In this document: piece by piece, positions 13,701 to 26,151 of the stretch
Layout of the letters: the number at the start of each line of letters is the position of its first letter
How positions within the stretch are numbered: position 1 is the stretch's first letter
Source: Diaporthe sp. PMI_573
Lineage: Eukaryota > Ascomycota > Sordariomycetes > Diaporthales > Diaporthaceae
Direction: 5' to 3'
Assembly (NCBI GenBank): GCA_021399435.1
Contig: JAJTUP010000002.1
Span: 2,418,001-2,482,000, forward strand
DNA: 64,000 nt
Notes under the pieces: model-generated
What the model was told of the DNA's origin: nothing
Database searches by the model: none
The model's input: only the letters and a program-made list of their open reading frames with translations
Program-made: the position numbers and the translations under genes

Positions 13701-16207
13701 TGCACGATCGTGTCCGGCAAATGCGACAGATGCACCAGTACCTGGACCAGCCGGAATACGCCCAGCATCTGAGTCTCGACAATCCCTTCATTGAGACGTG
13801 CATGCCTCAATACACGCTGATTGGAGAGGCAGACGTTCCGCTGAAGGCGGTCTTTGAATCCCGGGTTCAAGACTTCCATCTCGACGTTCTCTCGCCGCAT
13901 ACGTCTCATGCTATCGGTATCATCAAGTTGTCGCTTGAACCATCGTCGGCCCGGGCACCTACTAATTCGCTAAAGTTCAACGTCGTGATGCACGAAATGG
14001 TGGGTTTCGCTGAGCGCGAAGGCACGGAAGTGCATGCCCAACTTTTCATTCCTGGCATTTCCGAAGAAGACGGCATCACAACCACCCAGATGGTCAAGGA
14101 TTTCGACGAAGACCCCATCCGATTCGAGAGCGTTCATAGTATGAACGTCCCTCTATTTGCTCCTCCTGAGGTGGTTTTGCGTGTTGCCATCTTTGCGAAA
14201 GTGTCCTCTATGCACCTCGACAAGCTCCTTAGCTGGGATGACATGCGAGATGCTGTGCCCAGCTCGAGAGGCAAGCCCAAATCGGCCCGGATCAACGAGT
14301 CTCACTTCTACACTGAAGAGAAGCACGATTTGCTTTCTCGCATTCAGGTGTTGGAAATGGATGAGAATGGCGAATATGTCCCGGTCGAGGTTGCGCAAAC
14401 CGGCGAGCTGGACAGTGGAACCTTCCAATTGCACCAGGGGTTGCAGAGACGTATAACCCTCAACCTGAATCACAGCTCTGGCGATATCCTGCCCTGGGAT
14501 GACGTGGTTTCCGTTCGTGTCGGCAAAATACAGCTGGTGGATGCTGCTGGGAAGAATCCAGATTTGGGTGCCGCCTCACCTGATGTTGCTCTCAAATTGG
14601 CGTCAAAACCTGTTTTCCGACAAAACGCCAATGGCACGCGCAGCGTCACCATCACCGGCCAGTGGGACTCCAGCCTGCACAATTCGCTTCTGCTGGACCG
14701 CACGACAGGGGAAAAGTATCGAGTGCAGATGACCATCAGCTGGGAAATCAGCTCCCCGAAGCTTGCCGAGCCCATGCGTTTCTCGAAGAATGTTTTCTGC
14801 CAAATCCTGTCGCGCTCCTTCGTGCGGCAGACATCCATGCTTTCCGCCCTCTGGCAAAGTGTCCGCTTCGTGCACTCCAGCACCGCCATCTTCACACTGA
14901 AAATGCGGCCGGCGCCTATCAAACGTGTGGGAGATCTATGGAGGATGAATAGTCAGCACGACTACGTGAAGGGCGAGGAAAATCTGACAACCTGGACTCC
15001 GCGAGGCGTTTCTCTGATCAGCGACTACATCAGCGCGCGGAAGAAGCGCAGACGTATCGCTGAGATCGGTGCAATGCAGAACTTCCTGAAAAAGGTAGGG
15101 CTGCCGGAGCCGAGAGTAGCGCTAGATGGAGGAGATCACGAACTGGACTCTGACTTCCAACCACAAAATCCGCGGGAAGATGACGTCGACTCCATCGACG
15201 AGTTGCTACAGGATACTCCAGATGTGTCGCAGGTCCTAGACCCTGTGGAGCCTCCAATGCCAACTGGGGAAGCAGCGGTGGAGTCAGCGGATGAGCCATC
15301 GGAGGAGCCATCTGCTATGCCAGCGGGTGAACTATCTGGTGAGCCATCTGCTGAACAAGAGCAGGCGCAGTTAACAGAAGACGAGCAACCAAAACAAGAG
15401 GACGGGACAGCAGTAGAGCTCTCAACGCCGGCCCCTCGGAAGTCAGATTACTCTGAGCGCGAGACGTTCATTTTGGAGCGATGTTTGAAGCTGTGGAGGA
15501 GGTATCCCGACCCCCTCAACCAGATTCTGAGCGAGGTAAACACCAAGCCACCTGAGAACGGCAACCCTGTGTCTCCTTCACAACCTGAGCTCTTGGCAAC
15601 CGTCATCCGCGTTTCCAAGAACCCGACTGTGCTCAAGGGCGGCTATCTCCTGGTGCCGAGCAGCGACGCCACTCGATGGATAAAGCGTTTCGTGGAGTTG
15701 CGCCGACCATATCTCCACATTCATAATGTCACAGACGGGGAGGAGGTCGCCATCGTCAGCTTGCGCAACTCTCGAGTCGACAGCCAGCCGACCATTCTGG
15801 ACTTGCTGAGTGGAGCAGATGACGAGGACGGTGGGCTGGACATGAGCGCCGCCCTAACCGCGTCACCTGAGCAAATCCGTTCGCAGCAGAATGGCGGCAG
15901 GCCCACGCACCACCGCAGAGGATCCTCAGGACGGGTCATCACAAGTATCGTTGGTAATATCAACGGTGATGGGACTGCCTCGTCACATGCCAGGAGCAAG
16001 AGCGTGAGCTCTGGACTCGCCAAGCTGTCACCCAGGCTGCAAGCCGGCGTATTTGCCATCTACGGGACGGACAATACTTGGCTCTTCGCGGCGCGGAGTG
16101 AACGCGACAAGCTCGACTGGATCTTCAAGATTGATCAGAGCTATTTCTCGTCGAGCAGTGGGAGCCCCGAGGGAAACGGTGCTGAAAGCCCGAGCATGGG
16201 CTACTGA
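10774..16207 (+). CDS. uncA: Kinesin-3 motor protein (UNC104/KIF1 family)
   Basis: Plus-end-directed microtubule motor that carries early endosomes and vesicles in hyphae. Two exons (10774-10828 and 10917-16207) give 1781 aa, somewhat longer than the roughly 1,600-1,700 aa of many fungal members. The N-terminal motor covers about residues 5-360. It has the P-loop GQTGSGKS at 103-110, switch I NMNATSSRSH at 215-224 and switch II DLAGSE at 254-259. A glycine-rich hinge, a short coiled coil and an FHA domain (about 504-590) follow, then a charged coiled coil at about 755-830 and the KIF1-type central region. A PH domain near the C-terminus (about 1588-1765) would bind membrane phosphoinositides. 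The PH domain is split by a low-complexity insert rich in Ser, Gly and His. The start ATG has a good context (GCAACCATGG) and a conserved kinesin N-terminus. Confidence 0.96.
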
Positions 16208-17118
16208 ATCAACTCATCTGAGAAGTCACGGCTTATTGCTTGGCAACAATGAGGATATGGCGTTCATGCGAAGGTGACCGGCCCTGAGCAGTTGGGAGCG
16301 CACCTTGCCATGAAGCTATGATATGCTACGGTCGTTTCCGGCTGCAACCTAGAATCAGCTGCAGGTTCTGTGAGGGGCCCAGCAGTACCCCATATTTCCT
16401 TTGTCTTGTGCTTGTCCTTGTCACTATGTGTTATAGACTATACCCATACCCCCACTCGCGAAATTGGCCACAGAAGAATGCACATGCCGCGATGGCGCGG
16501 GGAGAAATACTTGAGGGAAAAGGCGAGGGAGAGTGCAGGATACCCAGGCGGCCTCGTGCGTTTGGTTGGATGGCAGGTGGCAGGCCTTGTTTATTTGGAT
16601 TAATCGGGCTCGGACCGGGTAGCTAGAAGAGATAGATTTATGGATGACTGAATGGAATGATCGGAACCATGATCGCTACTAAAAGTATTTAAAGCAGCCG
16701 TGTACTTTGCCTGTCCGACAGGCCCGGGCAGCTCGAGTATGATCTGACCGAAATATGGGTAGGTTGTGCTGCAAGCATGGCCGCCATGATGTAGAAGCAT
16801 GTTTCTTTGGTGACGGTTTGGTGACGGGTTCGCAAGCGCAACGGGCCCTGACTAGCGATAAGCTCCAGCAGCAGAAGCCGCCTGATAAGAGCTCTAGCTC
16901 GCACCTGGACAAATGACTTCATAGCACCTGAACCGGGGAGCCAAGACCTGGCAAGGCTGCGAGGTCAGCTGTCGGCACACCAAACACGTCCCCGAACGTC
17001 GCTTTCTCTTTCTCTTTCTCTCCCTTACCTTCATAATCGCGACGGATAGGCTCTCGAGTTGAAAACTCTCTTGCCCTCAGCTCCAAAAAAAACCCGGTTG
17101 ACACGCCGCTTCAGCAAC
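16208..17118. other. Intergenic region between kinesin and DUF92 genes
   Basis: About 0.9 kb with no recognisable gene. It should hold the kinesin 3' end and the promoter of the next gene. A CT-rich tract lies just before that gene and is listed separately. Confidence 0.6.
16998..17026 (+). promoter_or_regulatory. CT-rich tract upstream of the DUF92 gene
   Basis: A run of TTTCTC repeats ends about 90 bp before the ATG at 17119. Such pyrimidine tracts often precede transcription starts in filamentous fungi. The role here is inferred from position and composition only. Confidence 0.4.
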
Positions 17119-18400
17119 ATGAAGCCCGTCATTGCAGTGCCCGCCCTCGGGCTGATGATCTTTCGGGCTTACTCTAAAAAGTCACTGACAACGGGTGGTC
17201 TTCTTGCAGCAACCCTCACAGGCATTGCTCATGCCGTACATCCGTGGAACCTGCCCTTCGCCCTGCTCTGTGTCTTCTTCCTCGCCGGCACCCGGGTGAC
17301 CCACGTAAGGATACCCCAAGGCTCTCGTGCCAGCCGGCAACAGGGGCTGACTTTATGTTTTGCTAGGTGAAAGAAGATGTCAAGGCCAAGTTGACCATGG
17401 CCTCGAAAGGCACCTCTGGCGGGGAAGGGGCCCGAAACCATATTCAAGGTATTCGCCCCTGCTCCCGGATAGTGCTGTCTACAGTGGCGGGCGACTGACC
17501 TTGTTCCCTCATGCAGTCCTCGCGAACTCGGCCGTCGCCTCGATCCTGTCTCTCCTCCACGCCTACCAGCTCCGACAACGCGCGGCATCTGTTAGCCAAT
17601 ACCAAGCCATCCCCGAAGGCTCGTTCTGCTTCGGCTGGGGCGGTGACGTCCTCGTGATCGGCATTGTCGCCAACTACGCCGCCGTCGCGGCCGACACCTT
17701 CTCGTCAGAACTCGGCATCCTCGCCAAGGGGCCGCCACGCCTGATCACGTCGCCCACCTTCCGCAAGGTGCCGCCCGGCACCAACGGCGGTGTAACACTT
17801 ACCGGGCTTGGCGCAGGACTGCTCGGGAGCATGATCATCGTTGTAACATCGATGCTCTTCGTGCCCTTCTGCAACGACTCAACAGCCGGGAAGCTCGGCG
17901 GTGGCCAGCCATGGACGCTGCCGCAGAGGAACACGCTGATGTTCGCCCTGACTCTGTGGGGCGCGCTCGGGAGTGTGCTCGACTCGGTCCTCGGGGCAGT
18001 CTTCCAGCGCAGTGTGAGGGACGTCCGGAGCGGGAGGATAGTCGAGGGCGAGGGCGGCCAGCGCGTCCTCGTCTCCTCCCCAGCGCGCAAGTCGGAGCAT
18101 AACCTCAAGAGGGCGGAGGTCAAAGCCGCCGTGCTCAGTGGCGAGGGCAAGCGCGCGGTGGAGAATACAGGAGGCTCGGCAGTGGATGACGCCGACGGCA
18201 AGGACAAGTATGATCCCAAGGACAAGCACCGGAAATCAAGCTTTGGTGACGAGAGGCCCTCGAGAGTGGTCGAATCCGGCTGGGATATTCTTGACAACAA
18301 CGAGGTCAATTTCCTGATGGCGCTTTCCATGTCTCTGGGTTCGATGATGGTCGCATCTTGGTATTGGGACGAGCCGTTGCAGAACATTCTAAAGTTATAA
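17119..18400 (+). CDS. TMEM19/DUF92 family integral membrane protein
   Basis: Three exons (17119-17304, 17367-17448 and 17517-18400) join in frame to 383 aa. ATG 17119 is the first in-frame ATG. The protein has about six hydrophobic segments. Family-typical blocks include GEGARNHIQ followed by VLANS, and the stretch FSSELGILAKGPPRLITS. A hydrophilic, charged loop of about 80 residues precedes the last membrane segment and is probably lineage-specific. Plant VTE6, a phytyl-phosphate kinase, belongs to this family, so a polyprenyl-phosphate kinase activity is possible. The fungal members are uncharacterised to my knowledge, so no function is assigned. The last segment ends close to the C-terminus (QNILKL). 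Confidence 0.88.
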
Positions 18401-18974
18401 TGATTTACATGCTAGATATTGAGGCCGCTGCGTGCTGGCCGGGTGGAGCGCGAGTTAATGGTGGGGAAGACATTTTATAGTGAGGCGTTGGAGGCGGGAA
18501 CATGAAGCCATGTACAGCAATACGATGGACTCGGCAGAAAGAAGGTCTCTACTCGTGCCGATCAAGTAATCGCCAACGCGGTGATTTCGAATCATTCACA
18601 GAATTACTTCACGCTCAGATTGTATTAAAAAAAAAAAAAAAAAAAAACCTCACACAAGCAAGAGTTTATACAGGTGTTCGCAGGGCACTCCGGGCAGCAT
18701 CTCAGACCCGCTAGGAACTTGTGGACAGGGTTGCTTTGACACCCACGTTGAGCACCCCTGCACCTGCACATGCAGCTGTGATCCTTGCACAAAGGCCCCA
18801 CGCCAGATAACGCGTCTAAGACGCGTTTTATTTAATTGATTCTCGAACTGCATATTCCTGACGAACAGGCAGACCCACTAAGCAACGACGCCCTGTTTGT
18901 TCTCACTGGACTCTTTCTGGTCGCTATCATATCACAGCCATTCTTTGAGTACAGAAACAGACGAAGAACCAGCC
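18401..18974. other. Short intergenic region with a poly(A) run
   Basis: About 570 bp between the DUF92 and DPB2 genes. The only feature seen is the A-run at 18627-18647. The right half should hold the DPB2 promoter. Confidence 0.6.
18627..18647. repeat. Homopolymer run of 21 A
   Basis: An uninterrupted run of A lies about 230 bp after the DUF92 stop codon. It may be a simple slippage tract or the tail of an old retroposed transcript. No coding remnant was recognised next to it. Confidence 0.9.
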
Positions 18975-21447
18975 ATGAACCTCAGTCCGACCAAACGGCG
19001 CAAGCACAAGGACATCGCCGGGGCCATGTTCACCGGTCGCGGCGTTGTCCCTCTGTCCTCGGCTGCGCCCTCATCATCGCCGGCATTTGGAACACCTGTG
19101 CACCCCGTCAGACCCTTCAGCATCTCGACAAGCAAGCAAGCCCCCATACTGCCGATCCTCCTCCCGGCTGCTACTTTACGGCCTCTCGCCTTCCGAACCT
19201 TTACCAAGAAACACTCCCTCACCTTGACGTCTTCTGCGCTGCAGGAACTCGCAAGCTTTATTGGCCGGCACTGCGGCTCAGGATGGCGAGAAGAAGGCCT
19301 GGCTGAGAAAGTATTAGAGGAGGCCGCGCGATCATGGAAGAACAGGAACGGAGGGGTCATCGTTGACGGTGCCAACCCCGAGTTGAAGGAGATCCTAAAG
19401 GCATTGGAGGGCAATATGAGTGGTGGAACGGTAGTCACCGGTGCCAGGAGTCTCAGTCGGCAAAACAGTCTGCTTCTCGATGCGCAGCAGGAGGATGGCG
19501 ATGTGTCCAACGCGAGACTGGGCCTCAGACCGATGGTCGCCCTGACGCGAGAGGAGAGCTCGACAAGTTTCGGCATGTCATCCTTGGAGGTCGACCAAGA
19601 GCAAGATGACGATAGCAAAGACCCCAGACAGTGGCTGAAGGTCATCAATGCGCTCGAACAGCCAAGGTATATATACAACGTGGAGAAGAAGCACTTCGAG
19701 AGGTAAGTACTCGGATTCCAAAATGGTGAGGCTGCAAGAGACGTGCTCATTGAAAATGAAAACCAGGGAAACAGAAAGGCCTTCACTCATGCCACCTGCT
19801 TCTCACAAGACAATGGTATTCCGCAACCGCTTCAACGTCATCCACCAACGTCTCCTCCGCAATGAGTCCTTCCAAACATCCGCCGTCTCCGCCGCCCGCG
19901 CGATTTCTGCCAAAAGGTCCGACTCTACTGCGTCGACATTTCACAAAATCACACCCATGGCAAATCTACTTGGCCGCCACGGCAGCCAACACATGCTTCT
20001 TGGAATGCTAACCGTCCTGCCAACTGGAAATCTCGCTGTCAGTGACCTCACCGGCTCAATCAAGCTTGATCTCAGGCAAGCAGTCGCCATTCCCGAGGAC
20101 TCGTCGTGGTTTACACCCGGTATGATCGTCCTTATCGACGGTGTCTACGAGGAAGATGAAGATGCTTCCGTTGGCAGTAAAGTCGGCCTGAGTGGAAGTT
20201 CTGGTGTTGGAGGCGTCATAGGAGGACGTTTCCAGGGCTTCTTGATAGGTCAGCCACCGTGCGAGAAGCGACGCGTGACCCTGGGCGTCAGTGGGCCCGA
20301 TAGCGACACCATTGGCGGTGGCTTCGGATGGATCGATTTCTTGGGCGTGGGTAGTGAGCGGGCCACGGGCTCTCGTATGCGGAGAGTACAACAGAGGCTG
20401 CTCCGGAGGCCGCTATCTGAGGATGAGCCAGACAAGGGCAGGGGAAGGATCGTGGCCTTGGGAGAGATGAATCTTGATCAGCCACGCACGTTGCAAGCTG
20501 TCAAGAAGATTCTGTCAGGATACGCAAATGAGCCTGAAGGAGAAACGCCCCTGTGCTTCGTATTTACAGGGAACTTCACACAGCATGCGGTCATGGCAAG
20601 AGGTGGTAGTGGAGGCAGCGTGGAGTACAAAGAGTATTTCGACTCTCTGGCGGCGGTTCTGGCAGAGTTTCCTATGCTTCTTACGTCTGCTACGTTTGTG
20701 TTCGTGCCAGGAGACAACGACGGTTGGGCTTCGGCGTTTTCTGCGGGCGCGGCCACACCCCTGCCCCGAAAATCTGTACCAGACTTGTTTACAAGCAGGG
20801 TAAGGAGAACGTTTGCGACTGCGAGCAGTGAAGCCTCGAAGGGAGGGCAGGAGAGCAGTGGCGAGGCGATCTTCACATCAAATCCGAGCCGGCTGAGTTT
20901 ATTCGGGCCATGCCACGAAATCGTCCTGTTCAGAGATGACATCTCGGCCAGGTTGAGGAGGTCAGCCGTCCGTCTGAAGCGGCCCCGAGACGCAGAGAAC
21001 GGTGGCGAGCCGGCGGACGGCGAGGACATGGACATGTCAGGCGCAAACGATGAGCCGGAAAACGGCGAGGGCGAACCAGTCCCGGAGGAGATGGACGTGG
21101 ACCCCTCCACGCCGCGTAAGAAATCGAAGCACTCGGAGCCTGAGGTGCCCTACGACATCCTCGCCGCCCGCAAGCTGGTCAAGACGGTCCTGGACCAAGG
21201 CTACCTCGCCCCGTTCCGCCAGTCAGTCCGCCCCGTGCACTGGGACTACGCGGGATCCATGCACCTCTATCCGCTGCCCACGGCCATGATGCTCGTGGAC
21301 GCTACGGCGCCGTCCTTCTGTGTCACGTATGAAGGGTGTCATGTCATGAACCCGGGGTCACTTCTTGTCACAGGGAGGAGAGGCATGGCGAGATGGGTGG
21401 AGTACGAGGTCGGTAAGACTGGGAGGGTAAGGGAGGTTTTGTTCTAG
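18975..21447 (+). CDS. DPB2: DNA polymerase epsilon subunit B (Dpb2)
   Basis: Essential non-catalytic second subunit of the leading-strand replicase. It links polymerase epsilon to the GINS/CMG helicase in the nucleus. Two exons (18975-19702 and 19767-21447) give 802 aa. The N-terminal half has a basic start (TKRRKHK) and the family block with KKHSLTLTSSALQEL. The C-terminal half carries an OB-like region (MLTVLPTGNLAVSDLTGSIKL) and the inactive calcineurin-like phosphoesterase fold, seen in GEMNLDQPRT, LCFVFTGNFTQ and FVFVPGDNDGW. An acidic insert at about residues 670-700, including a run with GEPVPEEMDVDP, is probably disordered. The C-terminal HWDYAGSMHLYPLPTAMML and CHVMNPGSL blocks are conserved in Dpb2/POLE2. 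The length is within the usual range for moulds. Confidence 0.95.
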
Positions 21448-24400
21448 AGATATTGGCTGCGAAAACAATAAGTAGAGAATGGTCTCGCACAGGACAAAGA
21501 CCTTGATGGCTTTACGATTAATGATACATCTGGCATATGCCCTCGGTTCTACAATAAATTTACCTACGATTTGTTGATGTTGAGGTGAGCAATATTGGCC
21601 TCGATTATGAAGCTTCTTATGCAATTGCATCAGAACTCACTGAGCTGCCAAGGGAACACGATGCTGGTGAGTGACAGCTTGGCAGGGGTAGAAATAAGTT
21701 TGAACAGCCTTCGTCGGGTTCATAGTTGGATAGATTCGCTGGCTCGCGCCTATAATTCAAAATCATCCTTTGCGTGGGTATCATATATTCTTCAGCATTC
21801 ATATAACGTCCAACACTCGAAGCAGACCCGAATATTCTGGCCTCGGGAAACATGATATCCTACCTAGCCCATTTCCCCTCTTGAGACTTTTGGCTCCGAG
21901 GAATATGGGCAAGGCGACGCCCACTGTACGGCCGAATTACGGGAAGGATGTATCACATACTGAGGAATCATGAGCTGCTGAGGATCATCATCCCTTGCAC
22001 AACAGACGTGCGTCCGGCAGGTCAAGGCGAGAATTTGCACATCATTCGTCATTCATAGAGCCCCGAACTTTCGATGCCCTTCAAGAGCATGCAGAATCAT
22101 GATGATTCATTTGGTATAGACTGGGCGCAGCTTTAGTGATGGGTGTAGACGTATAGAGGCACTTTACTTTTCACATATTGGCGCCAAATGATGAGCTAAT
22201 GTGAGACCGAACGTGGGCATGGCATCCCCTTCCTCATCTGCGCCATAGAAAGCTCTATTATGATGATCTCTGCACCGATCGCCTCATTGGAAGGACCCGC
22301 CGGTCTCAGGAGCTATTGCTCCAAGCAAGCAAGGGAAGAAGAGTCGAGCCCACGCGGATGTGTGACTCTGTACCAAGACTGGGTAGGTGTGAAGTGGTCT
22401 CAGACGAGAGCATCATGAGACCATAGACAATATGCGGAGCGAACCGGTCAAGATGTCTCTCGGGAGCACCCTTAGATTGTCTCCTCGTGTGTCATACTTT
22501 TCCCCTGCCCCTCAGAGACATCATCTCCCACGACCCGCGCTGGGAAGCCTTGGCCTGGGAGCAAGGTCATACAACGCGCATGGCAATGTGCCGTGATTGC
22601 AATCAAATCCTCATCTCGATGGTCTCCCACACCGCCACACCTCCTCTCCCATGACGTGAAGTGTACATGGAGATGTCTCGGATTCATCAAGGACACCGAC
22701 GCGACCTGGGAGAGCAGATGGCTCGATAGATGAGAGACGGCCAACAGCAGCGGAGCCAGCCAAGCATGGCCACTGCCGTGGCAAGCCTCGCGTGCACGAC
22801 AGAGAAGGCCTGGTGAGCCAGCCGTTGCAAATTTTGGCAAGAATCATCTGCGCGGGACTGCATTAGCCTTGCACCACTGGAGGCAAAACGGCGCTGCCTG
22901 GGAGATATCAATGTTCGGGAACTCTTGCCTAGTGTGTCAAGCTGCGGGGCCCATCGCGGTCCTCATCAAGGGAAAACGCAGCACGCATGAACACAGCGTC
23001 TCGTGAGCAGGTTTCTCGGGTTGCCCTCGTGTGGATGAGCTTGTCCTGAGTGGGACCTATGAGTTTCCCAAAGGGGCAAGCCAGACGTCCACCGCTTATG
23101 TTGTGCAAGGTGCCACATGAGGGGACCCGTGTTCCTAATGCCCACCCTCTCCAATTCTCCAACCTACCTTCCCCCCACACACAACACACACCTCTGCCGG
23201 TTGATGTTTCGGGTCCGAGGGAGCCTGGCCCTGGATCGACGTGCCTGGCTTGTGTGATCGCTACAATACGACGATGAGGGTTGATCCGGCCGAGTTTCCG
23301 TGGTTTCGTGCGAGAATGGCGTAGACGAAGCTTCACTGTGCGTTGGCAGGGTGTGATAAGAGAGATGAGGTAGGCGCATGGTGTTGTGCTTGGTGACTTG
23401 TCCACTTATCCCACGCCGCACCAAGTTGTCTCCCCGCACGGGAGATGAATCAGGGACATGGCATGCTGCTCGTTCGTCCCATCATTAATCCACACAAATG
23501 TCCTTTTTCGTTTCTTTTTTTGGATGCAGAGAGCCTGGTACGGACAGTCCCGTATTGGTCGTGCCACCATGCGTGGCTGGAGATGAAGGGTGGTCGGGGC
23601 ACCGGGGCAGCGGGGATGACCCATGTGAGACTGCCTCGAGAGTTTGCTTCTGCTGTGGTGGATCTTCTGAGCACGTCAACATGACACCCTTGACCCTGAT
23701 TGCAAGACAATGGAGAAAAAGCCCCACGACGAGGGTCTCCCCGCCACCGACGCTGACTTGTCGCCGACACGGCCCGGCAGCGCGGGCGTATTGGGCCTCG
23801 TACGAACAAACGAGCATGTCTCGGGCAGGGCATATGACGTTGGACAGGTAGCGTCGGCAAGTGGGAGGGTGACATTGTAGGGCGGGCGGAGGGCGAGAAG
23901 GATCATTATGCTTCGACTGGGCCTTCTTCAGCCGTTCCAGCTGATATCAGATCTGCCCAGAGCATGGGTCTCGCCAGGCCAGGGCATCTGCCTAACTGCC
24001 AGCGCTGATTAACGCGCATCTGGGCTGCAGAGCTCGGCACTCAAGTGTCAAACCGGGCTTGGCCATCCTGGAACTGGGCCATCGAGGTTGCACTGCAGAC
24101 GAGCATATGATTGGCCTCGCCAACACCCCAGCCCGTCGCCGAAGCGGCTGCTAAGATTGGCCAGAAGCGGCCGGGGCTTGGTGCTGCTGTGGCCAGCCCT
24201 CCCCTGGCCCTGTCCGAGCTTCTTTAGACGTCACCTCAACCAACTGGGGGAGTCACCCGGTCTGCTTTTCCACTTCCTCCCAGCTCTCCTCAACACAACA
24301 CAACACAACAAAAAACAGCAGCAGCAGCAGCAGCAGCAGGAAGAGCGTAGATCAGGCTACAACATCGGGGGACCAGCCCCGGTCCTGGTCATGCCTCTTC

Positions 24401-26151
24401 GCCTGGGTCATCCTCGTACTCTCAGCAGAGCACGCCATTGGCCAAGGGCTCCTCTCTGTGATATCTACTGTGTAATGTACATGTAAGTGTGCTTACACTG
24501 CATTAGTCCCACCATGCACAAGCAGGAAACACGCCGACATGCATGCCATATCTTGGTTCGGGATATACCACGTCCAGCATGCAACCCCCTCCTCGCCCTC
24601 GCCCTGATGTTGGAGAGGCTGAGATGCCCCGCCACGCCCTCCAGGTCAGCCACTTGGGCCTTAGCTGTTGAGACGGCTTCAAATCTTGTCGTCCACCTAT
24701 TCGTTCAAGGGTGGACTAACGGGCCATCTGGGCCCTCGCATAATCACCCTGGGGCTGACGGGCTGATGCTAGTCAGGCCACATTACCAGCACCATGGTGG
24801 ACAGTAAGCAGCCAACTCGGCCCTGAGATTGAGCTGCCCCCCTCCTCTCCTTATTCCCGGGCCCTCTGCCAACACGCCTTCGCGCCTCGGCTGCCTTGGC
24901 CGCGGGCATCAAAGGCCGGAGGCTGAGCCCACCTGACGAGCGGGACCACCCCCGGGCTCCGTTGCGCCGTGCGGCGCGGCTTGTCGCTTAGGGCTTCCAC
25001 ACCCAAGATTGCCCTTGCTTGCTTTTTCTTATCGTCTTCTTCCGTGCGCCGTATACGGGTTGCAGCCACAACTTGTCAGTATTGGGCACATGTCCCAACA
25101 CCATGGCTTGAGCTCTTCACTGGTGACGTCCTTCTTGAACGAGGTTTGTTCCGCGTCAAGGCTCCACCGTCCTCGTGAACTGTACCTCGTCCAAGGAGAC
25201 CGGGCCCGGTCCATGTCGGTCCCGGCTCACCGGCCCTTAAGGTTGATTGAGTCTCACACTGGAGTGGAACACTGAGCTTGCTTCTCCTCAGACCCCTGCG
25301 ACCGGCGCGCTGGGGGCATACTATCTACCAAGCCGCCATTGATCTGCGTCTCTTGCTCGGTTAGCGGTGTGCTCCAGAGCGCTACGTGTAATCCTTGGGG
25401 CTTGCTGTCACTGAAAGACTTCCCTTTTTGGATGTTGCAGGCCTGTAAGGTAACATCGAGTAAGTAGTTTGAAGTATGATCCCGGAAGACTGGCCTACAG
25501 AAGCCACGGATATCGGCAGATCACTTGGCGTTTAGAATTGACTTTTTTAGCACACATTGCACCATGTGTCAAGAGGACCGTTGCGGTGCTTGGGCCGCCA
25601 CAGTCCTAGGACGACAGAGGCACATGACAAGCAGTGCCAGACTATCGATTACACTCCCGCTCACGTATCAAAGATGAGACAGGGTGGGCCAGGCACAACC
25701 AAGGCCACCACCTCGACGGATTACGGCAGCTCGCATACTGATACTGCCTGCCTTGGACTGAAGGTCCGATGGCGCCCTCAGATGATGAGCGCCCTCCCTT
25801 CTCAGCCTCAAATCTCACCATGCCTCGCCATGCATGCTATACAGGCCCTGGGGATATCGGCTAGTTTTCCCTTGGGCTTTGGAAACGAAGGTGTAGCAGG
25901 GGTACACACCTGAGTACCGCCACACGGAATAGCACGTTGGACGAAAGTGGCAACCCATGTGCCGTGCAGCTGGACACGCTCACCAGCCTGTCTGCTTAAA
26001 GATCTTGTCTCGCACCCTCTGAGCTGCGCACACGACATGGCCTACCTGTCAGTGTCCTTTGGTACTTTCTCACCCTTCGCCACTGCGCCAGCAGTTCGTC
26101 CGTTACCTGTGAGCCCATCTATCTGTCGTGGTTGGACGCGTCTACCCTGCT
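21448..26151. other. Gene-poor region, 4.7 kb
   Basis: No gene could be supported on either strand. Open frames are up to about 160 codons, overlap each other and show no motif. One frame with a run of glutamines at about 24316-24339 is only a CAG microsatellite and has no ATG. No transposon ends or tRNA-like folds were seen. It may contain non-coding transcripts that cannot be judged from sequence alone. Confidence 0.55.
24316..24339. repeat. (CAG)8 microsatellite
   Basis: Eight uninterrupted CAG units, preceded by ACACAACA-type repeats and an A-run. It lies in a gene-poor stretch. Confidence 0.95.

Noticed and set aside
24088..24486. Frame with a polyglutamine run
   Set aside because: It has no ATG before the repeat; the glutamines come from the CAG microsatellite.
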